From: Nocardioidaceae bacterium
GTDB lineage: Bacteria; Actinomycetota; Actinomycetes; Propionibacteriales; Nocardioidaceae
Direction: 5' to 3'
Assembly (NCBI GenBank): GCA_013361955.1
Contig: JABFXA010000028.1
Coordinates: 1-59,687 of the forward strand
DNA length: 59,687 nucleotides
Below, piece by piece: positions 34,821 through 42,809 of the stretch; within the stretch, counting starts at the first letter, position 1; each line of letters starts with the position of its first letter. The notes beneath the pieces are model-generated. The model ran no database searches, was not told the DNA's origin, and saw only the letters and a program-made list of their open reading frames with translations. A program made the translations under genes and the position numbers.

Positions 34821-35441
34821 ATGGCCGCACACCGGGTCACCGACTTCGGTGGGCTCCAGATCGAGTACGACGACCGGGTGCTCGCGCCGCGGCAGTGGAC
34901 GACGGCGCAGGCCCGGTGGATGGCCGACGTGCTGCGCCGGCTGCCGGACGGACCGGTGCTGGAGCTGTGCTCGGGAGCCGGTCACATCGGTCTGCTCGCC
35001 GGCGTCTACACCGGCCGCGACCTGGTCATGGTCGATGCCAGCGAGGCCGCGTGCGAGATGGCGGAGCGCAACGTGGCCGCCAACCCGGTCAAGGGCTCGG
35101 TCGACGTACGCCGGGGCCGGGTCGACGAGGCGATCGCCCCGGAGGAGAGGTTCGTGGGGATCATCGCGGACCCGCCGTGGGTCCCGAGCGCACGGACCTC
35201 GACGTTCCCGGAGGATCCGGTGACCGCGATCGACGGGGGTGAGGACGGCCTGGCCCTGGCTCTGGTGTGCGTCGACGTGATCGACCGCCATCTCGCGCCG
35301 GACGGAGCCGCGATCCTCCAGGTGGGCACGGTCGAGCAGGCGGAAGCCGTGCGGGAGCGGCTGAGGACCGGCCTTCGGGTCGTCGAGACCCGCACGTTCG
35401 GCGACCGCGGCGTGCTGGTCCGTCTCGACCGCCGCGGCTAG
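34821..35441 (+). CDS. N5/N6-type methyltransferase (HemK/TrmN6-like small-domain)
   Basis: A 206-residue Rossmann-fold methyltransferase. VLELCSGAGHIGLLAGVYTG (about residues 40-60) binds SAM, DLVMVDASEAACEMAERN is motif II, and IIADPPWVPSARTSTFPED carries the (D/N)PP(Y/W) motif of enzymes that methylate planar nitrogens (bases or glutamine). The rest, including LVCVDVIDRHLAPDGAAIL, is consistent with PrmC- or TrmN6-like proteins. The ATG has a strong SD (AGGAGGGG). Its stop overlaps by 4 nt the end of the convergent DAO oxidase gene. The acceptor is unknown. Confidence 0.82.
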   Translation: MAAHRVTDFGGLQIEYDDRVLAPRQWTTAQARWMADVLRRLPDGPVLELCSGAGHIGLLAGVYTGRDLVMVDASEAACEMAERNVAANPVKGSVDVRRGRVDEAIAPEERFVGIIADPPWVPSARTSTFPEDPVTAIDGGEDGLALALVCVDVIDRHLAPDGAAILQVGTVEQAEAVRERLRTGLRVVETRTFGDRGVLVRLDRRG

Positions 35442-36598
35442 ACGATGTTGAGCTCGGGACGAGTGCTGCTGGTGCGGAACCTGCCGACGTCGAGCCCGCT
35501 GACGTCGACGGCGGGTGGCCGGCCGAGGTACAGGTCGCGCATCACCTCGCCGACCGCCGGCCCCATCAGGAAGCCGTGGCCCGAGAAGCCGGTGGCGTAG
35601 AGGAACCGGGACGGCTCGGCGGACTCGCCGATGAGCGCGTTGTGGTCCGGAGTCATCTCGTAGAGACCGGACCAGCCGCCGGCGATCCCGACGTCCGCGA
35701 TGCTCGGGGCGCGGTGCTCGATCACCGCCCCCAGGCGCGGCAGCCAGTCGTCGGAGCGTTGCAGCTTGAAGCCGGGCGTCTCGTCCGGGTCCGACATCCC
35801 GAGCAGCAGGCCGCGGCCCTCGCCGTGGAAGTAGAAGCTGGTCGCGAAGTCGATGGTGAAGGGGGTGTGCGGATCCAACCCCTCCACCGGTTCGGTCGTC
35901 AGGATCTGCCGGCGTACGGGGGTGACCGGCAGGTCGACCCCGGCCATCTCGCCGATCGCCCGGGACCAGGGGCCGGCCGTGCAGACGACGACCTCGGTGC
36001 GGATCGTCCCCCGGCTGGTGACCACCGACGTGATCGTGCGTCCGTCCCGCTCGACCGCCTCGACGGTGGTGCCCCGTAGCAGCGTCGCGCCCGCGCGTCG
36101 CGCCGCCGACGCGTAGCCCAGCACGACGGACTCCGGGGTGCAGTGCCCGTCGGCGGGGGACCACGTGGCGGCCAGCAGGCCGGCGGTGGAGATCAACGGG
36201 GAGAGGCGCCTCGCCTCGGCCACGTCGATCATCCGACTATCGACGCCGAGCTCGTTCTGGAGTGCGACGTTCCTCTCGAACGCCTCGACGTGCTCGGGCC
36301 GGTCGAGCAGGAAGAGATAGCCGACCTGACGCAGGTCGATCTCCTGACCGAACGTCGACCGGAAGCTCTCGAAGGTCCGCAGGCTCCGCTGCCCGAGCTC
36401 GATGTTGACGGCGTCGGAGAACTGCGCGCGCACGCCGCCGGCCGCCCGGCACGTCGAGCCGGAGCCGAGCTCACCCTTCTCGACCAGGACGACGTCGCGG
36501 ACACCCGACCTCGCCAGCTGGTACGCCGTGCTGAGGCCCACGACCCCACCGCCGATGACGACGACCGACGCGGCGGCGGGCAGCTCGGCAGCGGGCAA
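35438..36598 (-). CDS. FAD-dependent oxidoreductase, DAO/sarcosine oxidase beta-like
   Basis: A 386-residue flavoprotein. VVVIGGGVVGLSTAYQLA (residues 12-29) binds FAD, LVEKGELGSGSTCRAAGGVRAQF is the usual second loop, and YATGFSGHGFLMGPAVGEV is the C-terminal flavin contact. It lacks the MSOX-specific C-M-Y-T covalent cysteine, as expected for SoxB/dimethylglycine-oxidase-like members. It is clearly distinct from the two paralogues at 0.5-2.9 kb. The substrate is probably an amino acid or amine. It is the only gene of its unit; it converges with the methyltransferase and overlaps its 3' end by 4 nt. Confidence 0.87.
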   Translation of the reverse strand: MPAAELPAAASVVVIGGGVVGLSTAYQLARSGVRDVVLVEKGELGSGSTCRAAGGVRAQFSDAVNIELGQRSLRTFESFRSTFGQEIDLRQVGYLFLLDRPEHVEAFERNVALQNELGVDSRMIDVAEARRLSPLISTAGLLAATWSPADGHCTPESVVLGYASAARRAGATLLRGTTVEAVERDGRTITSVVTSRGTIRTEVVVCTAGPWSRAIGEMAGVDLPVTPVRRQILTTEPVEGLDPHTPFTIDFATSFYFHGEGRGLLLGMSDPDETPGFKLQRSDDWLPRLGAVIEHRAPSIADVGIAGGWSGLYEMTPDHNALIGESAEPSRFLYATGFSGHGFLMGPAVGEVMRDLYLGRPPAVDVSGLDVGRFRTSSTRPELNIV

Positions 36599-36671
36599 CG
36601 GTGGTTCCTTCCGGCTGGGTCGGTCCGCACAGCGTGCCTCTGCTCACGCGCCGTTCACAACCGGGCTCCGG

Positions 36672-36932
36672 TCAGGAGGTGGGGACCGGAGCAGCGGTGG
36701 AGGGGGACCGGACCTCGACCGAGTCCTGCGACGGCATCAGGATCCACAGGATCGGGTAGATCAGGACCTGGCTGCCGGGGATGACCATCAGCAGCAGCAC
36801 GAAGAGGATCCGTGCGGGCCACGGGGCGATCCCGAAGCGGCGGCCGAGGCCGGCGCACACGCCGCCGAGCACCCGCCCCTCGCGCGGCCGGACCAGCCCC
36901 TGCCGGGTCATGTTCTGGTGGATGTCGTTCAT
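36672..36932 (-). CDS. PspC-domain membrane protein
   Basis: An 86-residue protein. LVRPREGRVLGGVCAGLGRRFGI, PWPARILFVLLLMVIPGSQVLIYPILWILMP matches the PspC domain: an amphipathic/basic start, GGVCAGLG, and one or two membrane helices. PspC proteins sense or stabilise membrane stress. The start at 36932 (MNDIHQN) is preceded by GGAG; the longer frame upstream is not domain-like. The C-terminal tail is Ser/Pro-rich. It stands alone between the DAO oxidase and GNAT genes. Confidence 0.82.
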   Translation of the reverse strand: MNDIHQNMTRQGLVRPREGRVLGGVCAGLGRRFGIAPWPARILFVLLLMVIPGSQVLIYPILWILMPSQDSVEVRSPSTAAPVPTS

Positions 36933-37070
36933 GGTGGGTGTGCTCCTGGGGTCGGTGTGCCGGGGCGTCTCCCCGACACCTCCACCCTGGATCGGCGGGC
37001 CCTGTCGGCACATCGGGTACCGCCCTGGCCCGACCCCGGTCTGCCGGCCCGGAGTCTCAGGGGCCGGGCC

Positions 37071-37526
37071 TCAGCGACCGCAGCGGTCCACCCGCTTCCA
37101 GGGCCAGTCGGCGGCCAGCCAGCGGACGACAGCGTCGGCGAGGGGTACGTCGAGGCTCGACCTGTCGGCCCGGACCCAGGACTGCACCGTGACGTCCCAC
37201 TCCTCGGCGGCCGAGGGGTACAGGTACACGCAGCCGATGACGTCGTGGTCGTCCGGGTCCAGGACGGTGAAGGTGAAGCCGGCGCCCCGCGCGAAGTCGT
37301 CGGCATGGCGCCGGAGGTCGGAGAGGTTCCGCTCGAGCGTCATGCCGTCCGGGGGCGGCCACCTGCCGTCGGGGTAGCCGGGCGTGGAGCGGATGTGCTC
37401 GATGCTCGACGTCCACGCGGCATGGTCGGCCTCGTTGTGCTGTGGGCCCAGTGGTTCGAGGTGGAACCGCTCGGTGACCAGCGACGTCGGCGGTTCGAAG
37501 CCGAGGGGGACGAACTCCGCGCTCAT
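37071..37526 (-). CDS. GNAT-family N-acetyltransferase
   Basis: A 151-residue acyltransferase. LVTERFHLEPLGPQHNEAD is the N-terminal beta1-alpha1 region, FTFTVLDPDDHDVIGCVYLYPS is the beta4 strand, and the acetyl-CoA-binding segment is short (VRADRSSLDVPLADAVVRWL), a variant of the usual Q/R-x-x-G-x-G/A, so cofactor binding is less certain. The ATG at 37526 (MSAEFVPLG) is 53 bp from the divergent microprotein gene at 37580, so they share a compact promoter region. The substrate is unknown. Confidence 0.72.
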   Translation of the reverse strand: MSAEFVPLGFEPPTSLVTERFHLEPLGPQHNEADHAAWTSSIEHIRSTPGYPDGRWPPPDGMTLERNLSDLRRHADDFARGAGFTFTVLDPDDHDVIGCVYLYPSAAEEWDVTVQSWVRADRSSLDVPLADAVVRWLAADWPWKRVDRCGR

Positions 37527-37579
37527 GTCGGGGACCGTACTGGCTTGCCAGACCTGCTGCACGCGGGTTTCCTGCTGCC

Positions 37580-37801
37580 ATGGCTCGCAAGCAGAAGCAT
37601 CCGAAGAAGCCGAGGGGCAGCTACCTGAGCCCCGGTGTGTACGTCGAGGAGGTCTCCAGCGGAGCCCGGCCCCTCGAGGCGGTCGGCACCGCGGTGGCGG
37701 CGTTCGTCGGGTTCGCGCGACGTGACCCGGTGCGCGCGGCGGTGACGGCGGCGGCGGTCCTGGCAGCGGCCGCCGTCGTGGTGCGGGCGATCCGCCGCTG
37801 A
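37580..37801 (+). CDS. 73-residue protein: contractile tail-sheath N terminus fused to a membrane helix
   Basis: Residues 1-13 are basic (MARKQKHPKKPRG). Residues 14-43, SYLSPGVYVEEVSSG then ARPLEAVGTAVAAFVGFA, are the N-terminal signature of phage and contractile-injection-system tail sheath proteins. Instead of a 350-500-residue sheath there follow RRDPVRAA, a hydrophobic helix (VTAAAVLAAAAVVVRA) and a stop. No frameshift is visible and no sheath-like sequence continues downstream in any frame. The ATG is the natural start, although the SD is weak. Neighbours are not phage genes. It may be a membrane-tethered sheath mimic that docks or caps a contractile assembly encoded elsewhere (inference). 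Confidence 0.7.
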   Translation: MARKQKHPKKPRGSYLSPGVYVEEVSSGARPLEAVGTAVAAFVGFARRDPVRAAVTAAAVLAAAAVVVRAIRR

Positions 37802-37819
37802 CGCAGGACGAGGAGAGGC

Positions 37820-38977
37820 ATGGACAACCTGTCCGCGGAGGAGGTCGCGATCGTCAGGCTGGTGCGCGACTGGGTCGCCTCCGAGGTGCGGCCGGTCGTG
37901 CGGGAGCTCGAGCACGCCGACACCTATCCCGAGGACCTCATCGAGCAGATGAAGCGGATGGGCATCTTCGGTCTGGCCATCGGGGAGCCGTGGGGCGAGA
38001 CCAGGGTGAGCCTGCCCTGCTACGTGCTCGTCACCGAGGAGCTGGCGCGCGGCTGGATGAGCCTGGCCGGCGCGATGGGCGGGCACACCGTCGTCGCCAC
38101 GCTGGTCCAGACCTTCGGCACCGACGAGCAGAAGGACCGCTACCTGCCCGCGATGGCCACCGGTGAGCTCCGGGCGACGATGGCGCTGACCGAGCCGGGC
38201 GGCGGCTCCGACCTGCAGGCGATGCGCACCACCGCCGTACGCGACGGCGCGGAGTACGTCGTCAACGGCTCGAAGATGTGGATCACCAACGCCCGGCGGT
38301 CCGGCCTCGTCGCGCTGCTGTGCAAGACGGACCCACGGGCCGAGCCGGCGCACCGGGGGATCAGCATCCTGCTGGTGGAGAAGGGCGAGGGTTGCACGGT
38401 CTCGCGCGACCTTCCCAAGCTCGGCTACAGGGGTGTGGAGACCTGCGAGCTGTCCTTCGACGCGATGCGGGTGCCGGCCGGTCAGCTGCTCGGCGCCCAG
38501 GAGGGCAAGGGGTTCGCGCAGATGATGAAGGGTCTCGAGGTGGGGCGGCTGCAGGTCGCCGCCCGGGCGCTGGGCGTCGGCCGGGCCGCCCTCGAGGACT
38601 CCCTCGCGTACGCGCAGCAGCGGGAGAGCTTCGGCAAGCCGATCTGGCAGCACCAGTCGGTCGGGAACTACCTGGCCGACATGGCGACCAAGCTGGAGGC
38701 GGCTCGTCAGCTGACCCAGATGGCCGCCCGCCGGGCCGAGGGGTCCGAGCGGGCGGACCTGGAAGCCGGGATGGCCAAGCTGTTCGCGAGCGAGACCGCC
38801 ATGGAGATCGCTCTCGACGCTGTCCGCATCCACGGCGGGTACGGCTACTCCACGGAGCTCGACGTGGAGCGCTACTTCCGAGACGCACCGCTGATGATCG
38901 TCGGTGAGGGCACCAACGAGATCCAGCGCAACGTGATCGCCGGCGAGCTGGTCCGACGCGGGAGCGTCGCCCCGTGA
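37820..38977 (+). CDS. Acyl-CoA dehydrogenase
   Basis: A 385-residue ACAD. The FAD signature is ATMALTEPGGGSDLQAMRT, with the matching MWITNARRSGLVAL strand. The C-terminal helix bundle carries RESFGKPIWQHQSVGNYLADM and the catalytic base in MIVGEGTNEIQRNVIA. It oxidises an acyl-CoA at the alpha-beta bond and passes electrons to ETF. The ATG follows GAGGAGAGGC, a strong SD, 18 bp after the small sheath-like gene. Probably in one transcript with it. Substrate chain length is not predictable from the motifs. Confidence 0.9.
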   Translation: MDNLSAEEVAIVRLVRDWVASEVRPVVRELEHADTYPEDLIEQMKRMGIFGLAIGEPWGETRVSLPCYVLVTEELARGWMSLAGAMGGHTVVATLVQTFGTDEQKDRYLPAMATGELRATMALTEPGGGSDLQAMRTTAVRDGAEYVVNGSKMWITNARRSGLVALLCKTDPRAEPAHRGISILLVEKGEGCTVSRDLPKLGYRGVETCELSFDAMRVPAGQLLGAQEGKGFAQMMKGLEVGRLQVAARALGVGRAALEDSLAYAQQRESFGKPIWQHQSVGNYLADMATKLEAARQLTQMAARRAEGSERADLEAGMAKLFASETAMEIALDAVRIHGGYGYSTELDVERYFRDAPLMIVGEGTNEIQRNVIAGELVRRGSVAP

Positions 38978-39105
38978 GGCGCGCTCCCGGAGAGGGCGAG
39001 AGCCGCTCGCAGCGCCCGGTCGCATGCGGCGACGTCGTGCGGGTACGACGCGGACCATGGTCTCATGGGCCACGAGAATCAGGTGGGACGGTGAGCTAGT
39101 CGGCG

Positions 39106-41067
39106 GTGGACACGAGACCCGGCAACGCGAAGGCAACGGTCGTCCTGGTCGACGACTCGTCGGACCTGCGCGCGGTCGTCGCGCGGAGCCTGGAGTCGTC
39201 CGGGTTGTTCGAGGTCGTCGCCGAGGCGGGGGACGGCGACGAGGCGTTCCGACAGGTGCACCTCCATCGGCCGGCGCTGCTGCTGATCGACGTCTCGATG
39301 CCGACCGTGGACGGTCTGGAGGCCCTGCCGTCGATCACGGCCCTCTGCCCGGAGACGACCGTCGTGGTCCTCACCGGCTTCGAGGAGCCCGGGCTCGTCG
39401 CGCTGGCGGGTGAGCTCGGGGCTGCCGACGTCGTCGACAAGTCGATCGACCTCCGCGAGCTCCCACAGCGGCTGATGCGGACCCTGGTGCGGGTGGCGGC
39501 CGGCGCGGCCAAGGAGCCGGGACCGCGGCTCCGGCTGGTGGACGGGTCCCCGGGCGCCACGCCGCCGGCCCTCAGCCCGGAGCAGGAGGTGCTCAACGAG
39601 CACGTCCAGCAGTTCCGGCAGCTGTTCGACCAGGCGGCGATCGGGATGGCCACCCTGACCGTGGCGGGCACCGTCGTGCGGGCCAACCCCGCCCTGGCCA
39701 GGCTGATGTCCTGCGAGCCCGACGACCTGGTCGGGGTCGACTACGGCCGGCTGACTCTCGGCGCGGGCGACAGGCTCGACCGCGGTCTGGCGTCCATCAG
39801 CGCGTCCGGCGCCGAGCTCACGACGTTCGAGCATCGCCTCCCCGCCCGGCCCGGTGACCGCCCCGACCGGCTCGTGCGCGTCACCCTCGCCCCGATCCGC
39901 GAGTCGTCGGGACAGGTGCTCTACGTCTTCGCCCAGGTGCAGGACATCACCGCACAGCGCACCATGGAGGGGGACCTGCGACGCAGTGAGGAGAACTTCA
40001 GGCTGCTGGTCACCGCCGTCGAGGAGTACGCGATCTTCATGCTCGACGTCAAGGGGAACGTGGTCAGCTGGAACGCGGGAGCCCAACGCATCAAGGGGTA
40101 CGCCGCCGACGAGATCGTCGGTCGTTCCTTCCGGGTCTTCTACCCCGAACCGGAGCAGGCGTCGGGGCATCCGGAGCGCAACCTGCAGGTCGCGCTGCGC
40201 ACGGGTGGGTTCGCCGAGGAGGGCTGGCGGGTGCGCAAGGACGGCAGCCGGTTCTGGGCCAGCGTGGTGATCAGCCCGGTCTTCGACGACGCCGGGACCC
40301 ACATCGGCTTCGCCAAGGTCACCCGGGACCAGACCAAGCAGCGCGAGCACGAGGAGGAGCGGAAGAACGCGGTCCTCCAGCAGACCCAGCTGCTGGCCGT
40401 GACCGCCCACGAGCTGCGGACCCCGATGGCGGTGATCGACGGCTCCGCCAGCGCACTGCAGGCGTCGTGGAACGACATCCCGGTGCAGCAGCGCGACGAG
40501 CTCGTGGCCGGGATCCGCACCAGCGCCCACCGCCTCCGCCGGCTCGTCTCCGACCTCACGATGGCCTCGCGGGTGTCCGCCCGGACGCTCCAGCTGCGAC
40601 GCGACGACCTGTCGCTGTCGGAGACGCTGCGCCTCGCCGTGGCACGTTCGCACGCGGTCGACCCCGGCGCCGACGTCACCTGGGAGGTGCCCCGTGAGGC
40701 CGTCGTGCACGCCGACGAGGGTCGCCTCGGCCAGGCCCTCGACAACCTGCTCGACAACGCGCTGCGCCACGGGACGTCTCCTGTCGTCGTCACGGGTGCC
40801 GTCGGGCACGACACCGTGCACATCCGGGTCACCGACGCCGGGCCGGGAGTCCCGTCCGCGGTGGTGCCGCGCCTCTTCGACCGGCTGGCCAGTGCCGGCA
40901 GGTCGCGAGGCACCGGCCTCGGCCTGTTCCTCGTCCGCGAGATCGCGCGCAGGCACGGCGGCGAGGCGACGTACCACCCGCCCGGCGCGGGACGTCCGAC
41001 CGCGTTCGAGCTCACGCTTCCCTGGCAGAACCCCGGCGCCCGCCGCGCGCCCCGGCCCGTCGGCTGA
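39106..41067 (+). CDS. Hybrid sensor histidine kinase: REC-PAS-PAS-HisKA-HATPase
   Basis: A 653-residue cytosolic kinase starting at GTG. REC domain at residues 10-130 with DD at 16-17 and phosphoacceptor D62 (LLLIDVSMP). Two PAS domains follow: RQLFDQAAIGMATLTVAGTV (about 165-280) and LLVTAVEEYAIFMLDVKGN with WNAGAQRIKGYAADEIVG (about 300-420). H435 sits in LLAVTAHELRTPM; the N box is LDNLLDNALRHG and the G boxes are VTDAGPGVP and GTGLGLFLV. No membrane segment. An N-terminal receiver ahead of the sensor domains is an uncommon order. No partner response regulator is adjacent. Confidence 0.9.
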   Translation: MDTRPGNAKATVVLVDDSSDLRAVVARSLESSGLFEVVAEAGDGDEAFRQVHLHRPALLLIDVSMPTVDGLEALPSITALCPETTVVVLTGFEEPGLVALAGELGAADVVDKSIDLRELPQRLMRTLVRVAAGAAKEPGPRLRLVDGSPGATPPALSPEQEVLNEHVQQFRQLFDQAAIGMATLTVAGTVVRANPALARLMSCEPDDLVGVDYGRLTLGAGDRLDRGLASISASGAELTTFEHRLPARPGDRPDRLVRVTLAPIRESSGQVLYVFAQVQDITAQRTMEGDLRRSEENFRLLVTAVEEYAIFMLDVKGNVVSWNAGAQRIKGYAADEIVGRSFRVFYPEPEQASGHPERNLQVALRTGGFAEEGWRVRKDGSRFWASVVISPVFDDAGTHIGFAKVTRDQTKQREHEEERKNAVLQQTQLLAVTAHELRTPMAVIDGSASALQASWNDIPVQQRDELVAGIRTSAHRLRRLVSDLTMASRVSARTLQLRRDDLSLSETLRLAVARSHAVDPGADVTWEVPREAVVHADEGRLGQALDNLLDNALRHGTSPVVVTGAVGHDTVHIRVTDAGPGVPSAVVPRLFDRLASAGRSRGTGLGLFLVREIARRHGGEATYHPPGAGRPTAFELTLPWQNPGARRAPRPVG

Positions 41068-41164
41068 GCGCCGCACCGCGGACCCGGCCCTCATCGCCGG
41101 TGGGTGCATGGCGGCCCGGGAGAGGGGGTACGACGCGGCCCCGAGGGAGAGGAGGGGCGCGGGG

Positions 41165-42148
41165 ATGGAGCTGCCCACGCCGCGTGGACCGGTCAGCGCG
41201 CACGTCGTGCACGCGCTGCGGTCCGGGGACGCGTTCGAACCTGCGGTCGCGGCGTCGGCCGACGTGCTCGGCGACGACGCCCAGGTCGCCCTGTGGGTGT
41301 TGCTGCAGCTGCACTACCGCGACTTCGACGACGCCGCCCGCGACGCCGAGTGGGACGTCGGCGCGGTCGCGTTGCGGCAGACCTTGGCGGAGTCCTTCGT
41401 GGACCGCCTGCGCGGGCTCGTGACCGAGCGGGTCGCCCTCGCCCGGGACGCGGCCGACGACGTGCCCGGACAGGTGATGGCGATGATCGGGGCCGCGGAC
41501 GGGCCGTCGCTGGCGGCGTACCTGCACCGGGAGGCGACCCGCGAGCAGGTGCTGTCGTTCCTGAGACAGCGCAGCCTCTACGCCCTCAAGGAGTCCGACG
41601 CGCACTCGTTCGTGCTGCCCCGGGTGCACGGGTCCGTGAAGGTGGCCCTCGCCGAGCTGCAGTACGACGAGTACGGCGCCGGGCGGCCGGACCGCCTACA
41701 CGCGGGGATGTACGCCGAGGCTCTCGTCGCGGCCGGTCTCGACCCCCGCTACGGGAGGTATGTCGACGAGGTGGCCGGCCCGGTGCTGGCGGTGGACAAC
41801 CTGATCTCGGTGCTGGCGCTGCAGCGTCGGACGCGCGCAGCGTCGCTCGGTCAGCTGGCGGCGTTCGAGGCAACCAGCTCGCTGCCGAGCCGCAGGATCG
41901 CCGCCGGGATCGAGCGGGTCGGCCTGCCGAGGGCCGTGGCGGCGTACTTCGACGAGCACGTGGAGGCCGATGCGGCGCACGAGCAGATCGCGTTGCGTGC
42001 CGTGTGCGGCGCTCTCGTCGCGGCCGAACCCGAGCTCGCCGACGACGTGCTCTTCGGGGCGGCGGCGTACCTCGAGCTCGACGAGCGCTCGGCCGTGCAC
42101 CTGCTGGCCCGGTGGCGCGACGACGAGGTCGTGGAGGCCGCGTCGTGA
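41165..42148 (+). CDS. Iron-containing redox enzyme (heme-oxygenase-like diiron protein)
   Basis: A 327-residue all-helical protein. LWVLLQLHYRDFDDAARDAEWD, then QRSLYALKESDAHSF, KVALAELQYDEYGAGRPDRLHAGMYAEAL and YFDEHVEADAAHEQIALRAV fit the heme-oxygenase-like diiron fold (HDO), where H/E/H and E/H residues from several helices bind iron. Known members are oxygenases that fragment or N-oxygenate amines and fatty acids. The ATG at 41165 follows GAGAGGAGGGG; an ATG at 41108 is less likely. It overlaps the CDGSH gene (GTGA), so both are translationally coupled. Confidence 0.8.
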   Translation: MELPTPRGPVSAHVVHALRSGDAFEPAVAASADVLGDDAQVALWVLLQLHYRDFDDAARDAEWDVGAVALRQTLAESFVDRLRGLVTERVALARDAADDVPGQVMAMIGAADGPSLAAYLHREATREQVLSFLRQRSLYALKESDAHSFVLPRVHGSVKVALAELQYDEYGAGRPDRLHAGMYAEALVAAGLDPRYGRYVDEVAGPVLAVDNLISVLALQRRTRAASLGQLAAFEATSSLPSRRIAAGIERVGLPRAVAAYFDEHVEADAAHEQIALRAVCGALVAAEPELADDVLFGAAAYLELDERSAVHLLARWRDDEVVEAAS

Positions 42149-42336
42149 CCGGCCCGGTGCGCGTGACGCCCTGTCCCGACGGACCCCTGCTGGTCCGCGG
42201 TGCCGACGTCGTGACCGACGAGGACGGCACCGACCACCCGGTCACCCGACCGGTCGTCGCGCTGTGCGTCTGCGGCAAGTCCGGCCGCCGGCCGTGGTGC
42301 GACGACACCCACCGATCGATCAGGAGGTCGACATGA
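42145..42336 (+). CDS. CDGSH iron-sulfur-domain protein
   Basis: A 63-residue protein whose C-terminal half holds the CDGSH signature: LCVCGKSGRRPWCDDTHRS, giving C-x-C-x8-C-x3-H ligands for a [2Fe-2S] cluster. The N-terminal VTPCPDGPLLVRGADVVTD is the usual lead-in of short bacterial CDGSH proteins. GTG start overlapping the TGA of the diiron enzyme; its own stop overlaps the next ATG. Probably an electron donor or iron-sulfur accessory for the heme-oxygenase-like enzyme (inference from coupling). Confidence 0.88.
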   Translation: MTGPVRVTPCPDGPLLVRGADVVTDEDGTDHPVTRPVVALCVCGKSGRRPWCDDTHRSIRRST

Positions 42337-42434
42337 CGCATCGTCCCGACGCCCGCCCCGACCTCGAGGGCCTGCCCACCGAGGAGGAGCCGGGCCAGGC
42401 CCTGGCCGACTGGGACCTGCCGGAGGAGTCGTGA
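42333..42434 (+). CDS. 33-residue acidic micropeptide, translationally coupled
   Basis: MTHRPDARPDLEGL then PTEEEPGQALADWDLPEES: no known domain, strongly acidic, probably disordered. Its ATG overlaps the CDGSH stop (ATGA) and is preceded by AGGAGG with a 5-nt spacer inside the CDGSH gene, a much better SD than chance would give. Its stop overlaps the next GTG. I therefore believe it is translated. Function unknown; it may be an accessory or maturation factor of the iron enzyme pair. Confidence 0.65.
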   Translation: MTHRPDARPDLEGLPTEEEPGQALADWDLPEES

Positions 42435-42586
42435 GCGACGACGGCAACGTCCGCACCCTGCGCGAGCGCGCGGGCGAGGGCGACGTGGTGTTCACGGACT
42501 GCCGGGGTGAGCCGCAGGCCGTCGGGCCCTCCGGTCACGACCCCGATGACGACGACCCGAGGGCGTTCGCCGTCGTGGGTGCGTAA
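42431..42586 (+). CDS. 51-residue acidic micropeptide, last gene of the coupled unit
   Basis: MSDDGNVRTLRERAGEGDVV then FTDCRGEPQAVGPSGH and a run of acidic residues (DPDDDDPRAFAVVGA). The GTG overlaps the previous stop (GTGA) and follows GGAGGAG. There is one Cys and no membrane segment. No recognised family. With the preceding three genes it forms a chain joined by 4-nt overlaps; a strong hairpin lies about 107 bp after its stop. Confidence 0.6.
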   Translation: MSDDGNVRTLRERAGEGDVVFTDCRGEPQAVGPSGHDPDDDDPRAFAVVGA

Positions 42587-42692
42587 CGCGGAAAGCAAAG
42601 AGACGTTGACCAGGTGCGGCGTCTCGTGAACGGCGGGCCACTCGCCCCGCCGAGACGCCGAGCGTCGGCCCACCCCCCGGAGTCCGATGCTC

Positions 42693-42733
42693 GCGGCGGG
42701 CGGGTCCTCGCAGGGAGGCGACCCGCCCGCCGC
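42693..42733 (+). terminator. Long GC-rich hairpin between two operons
   Basis: A perfect 14-bp stem: GCGGCGGGCGGGTC (42693-42706) with GACCCGCCCGCCGC (42720-42733), loop 13 nt. No T-run follows, which is usual for actinobacterial terminators. It separates the iron-enzyme unit from the lipoprotein unit; a second, weaker hairpin (CCGG-GCAGCTCC...GGAGC-CCGG) follows near 42768-42793 in the leader of the lipoprotein gene. Confidence 0.65.
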
Positions 42734-42809
42734 TGCAGTCTTGGAATGCCTGCCGATGGGTACGCACCCGGGCAGCTCCGGAAGGGAGCCCGGCGAGAAG
42801 TAGGTCGTC

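Noticed and set aside
35438-36598. Third paralogue of the MSOX-like pair
   Set aside because: It shares only the general DAO fold; motif context and N terminus put it in the SoxB/dimethylglycine-oxidase-like branch.
37580-37801. A full phage tail-sheath gene or prophage remnant
   Set aside because: No sheath sequence follows in any frame and no other tail, capsid or lysis gene is present in the window.
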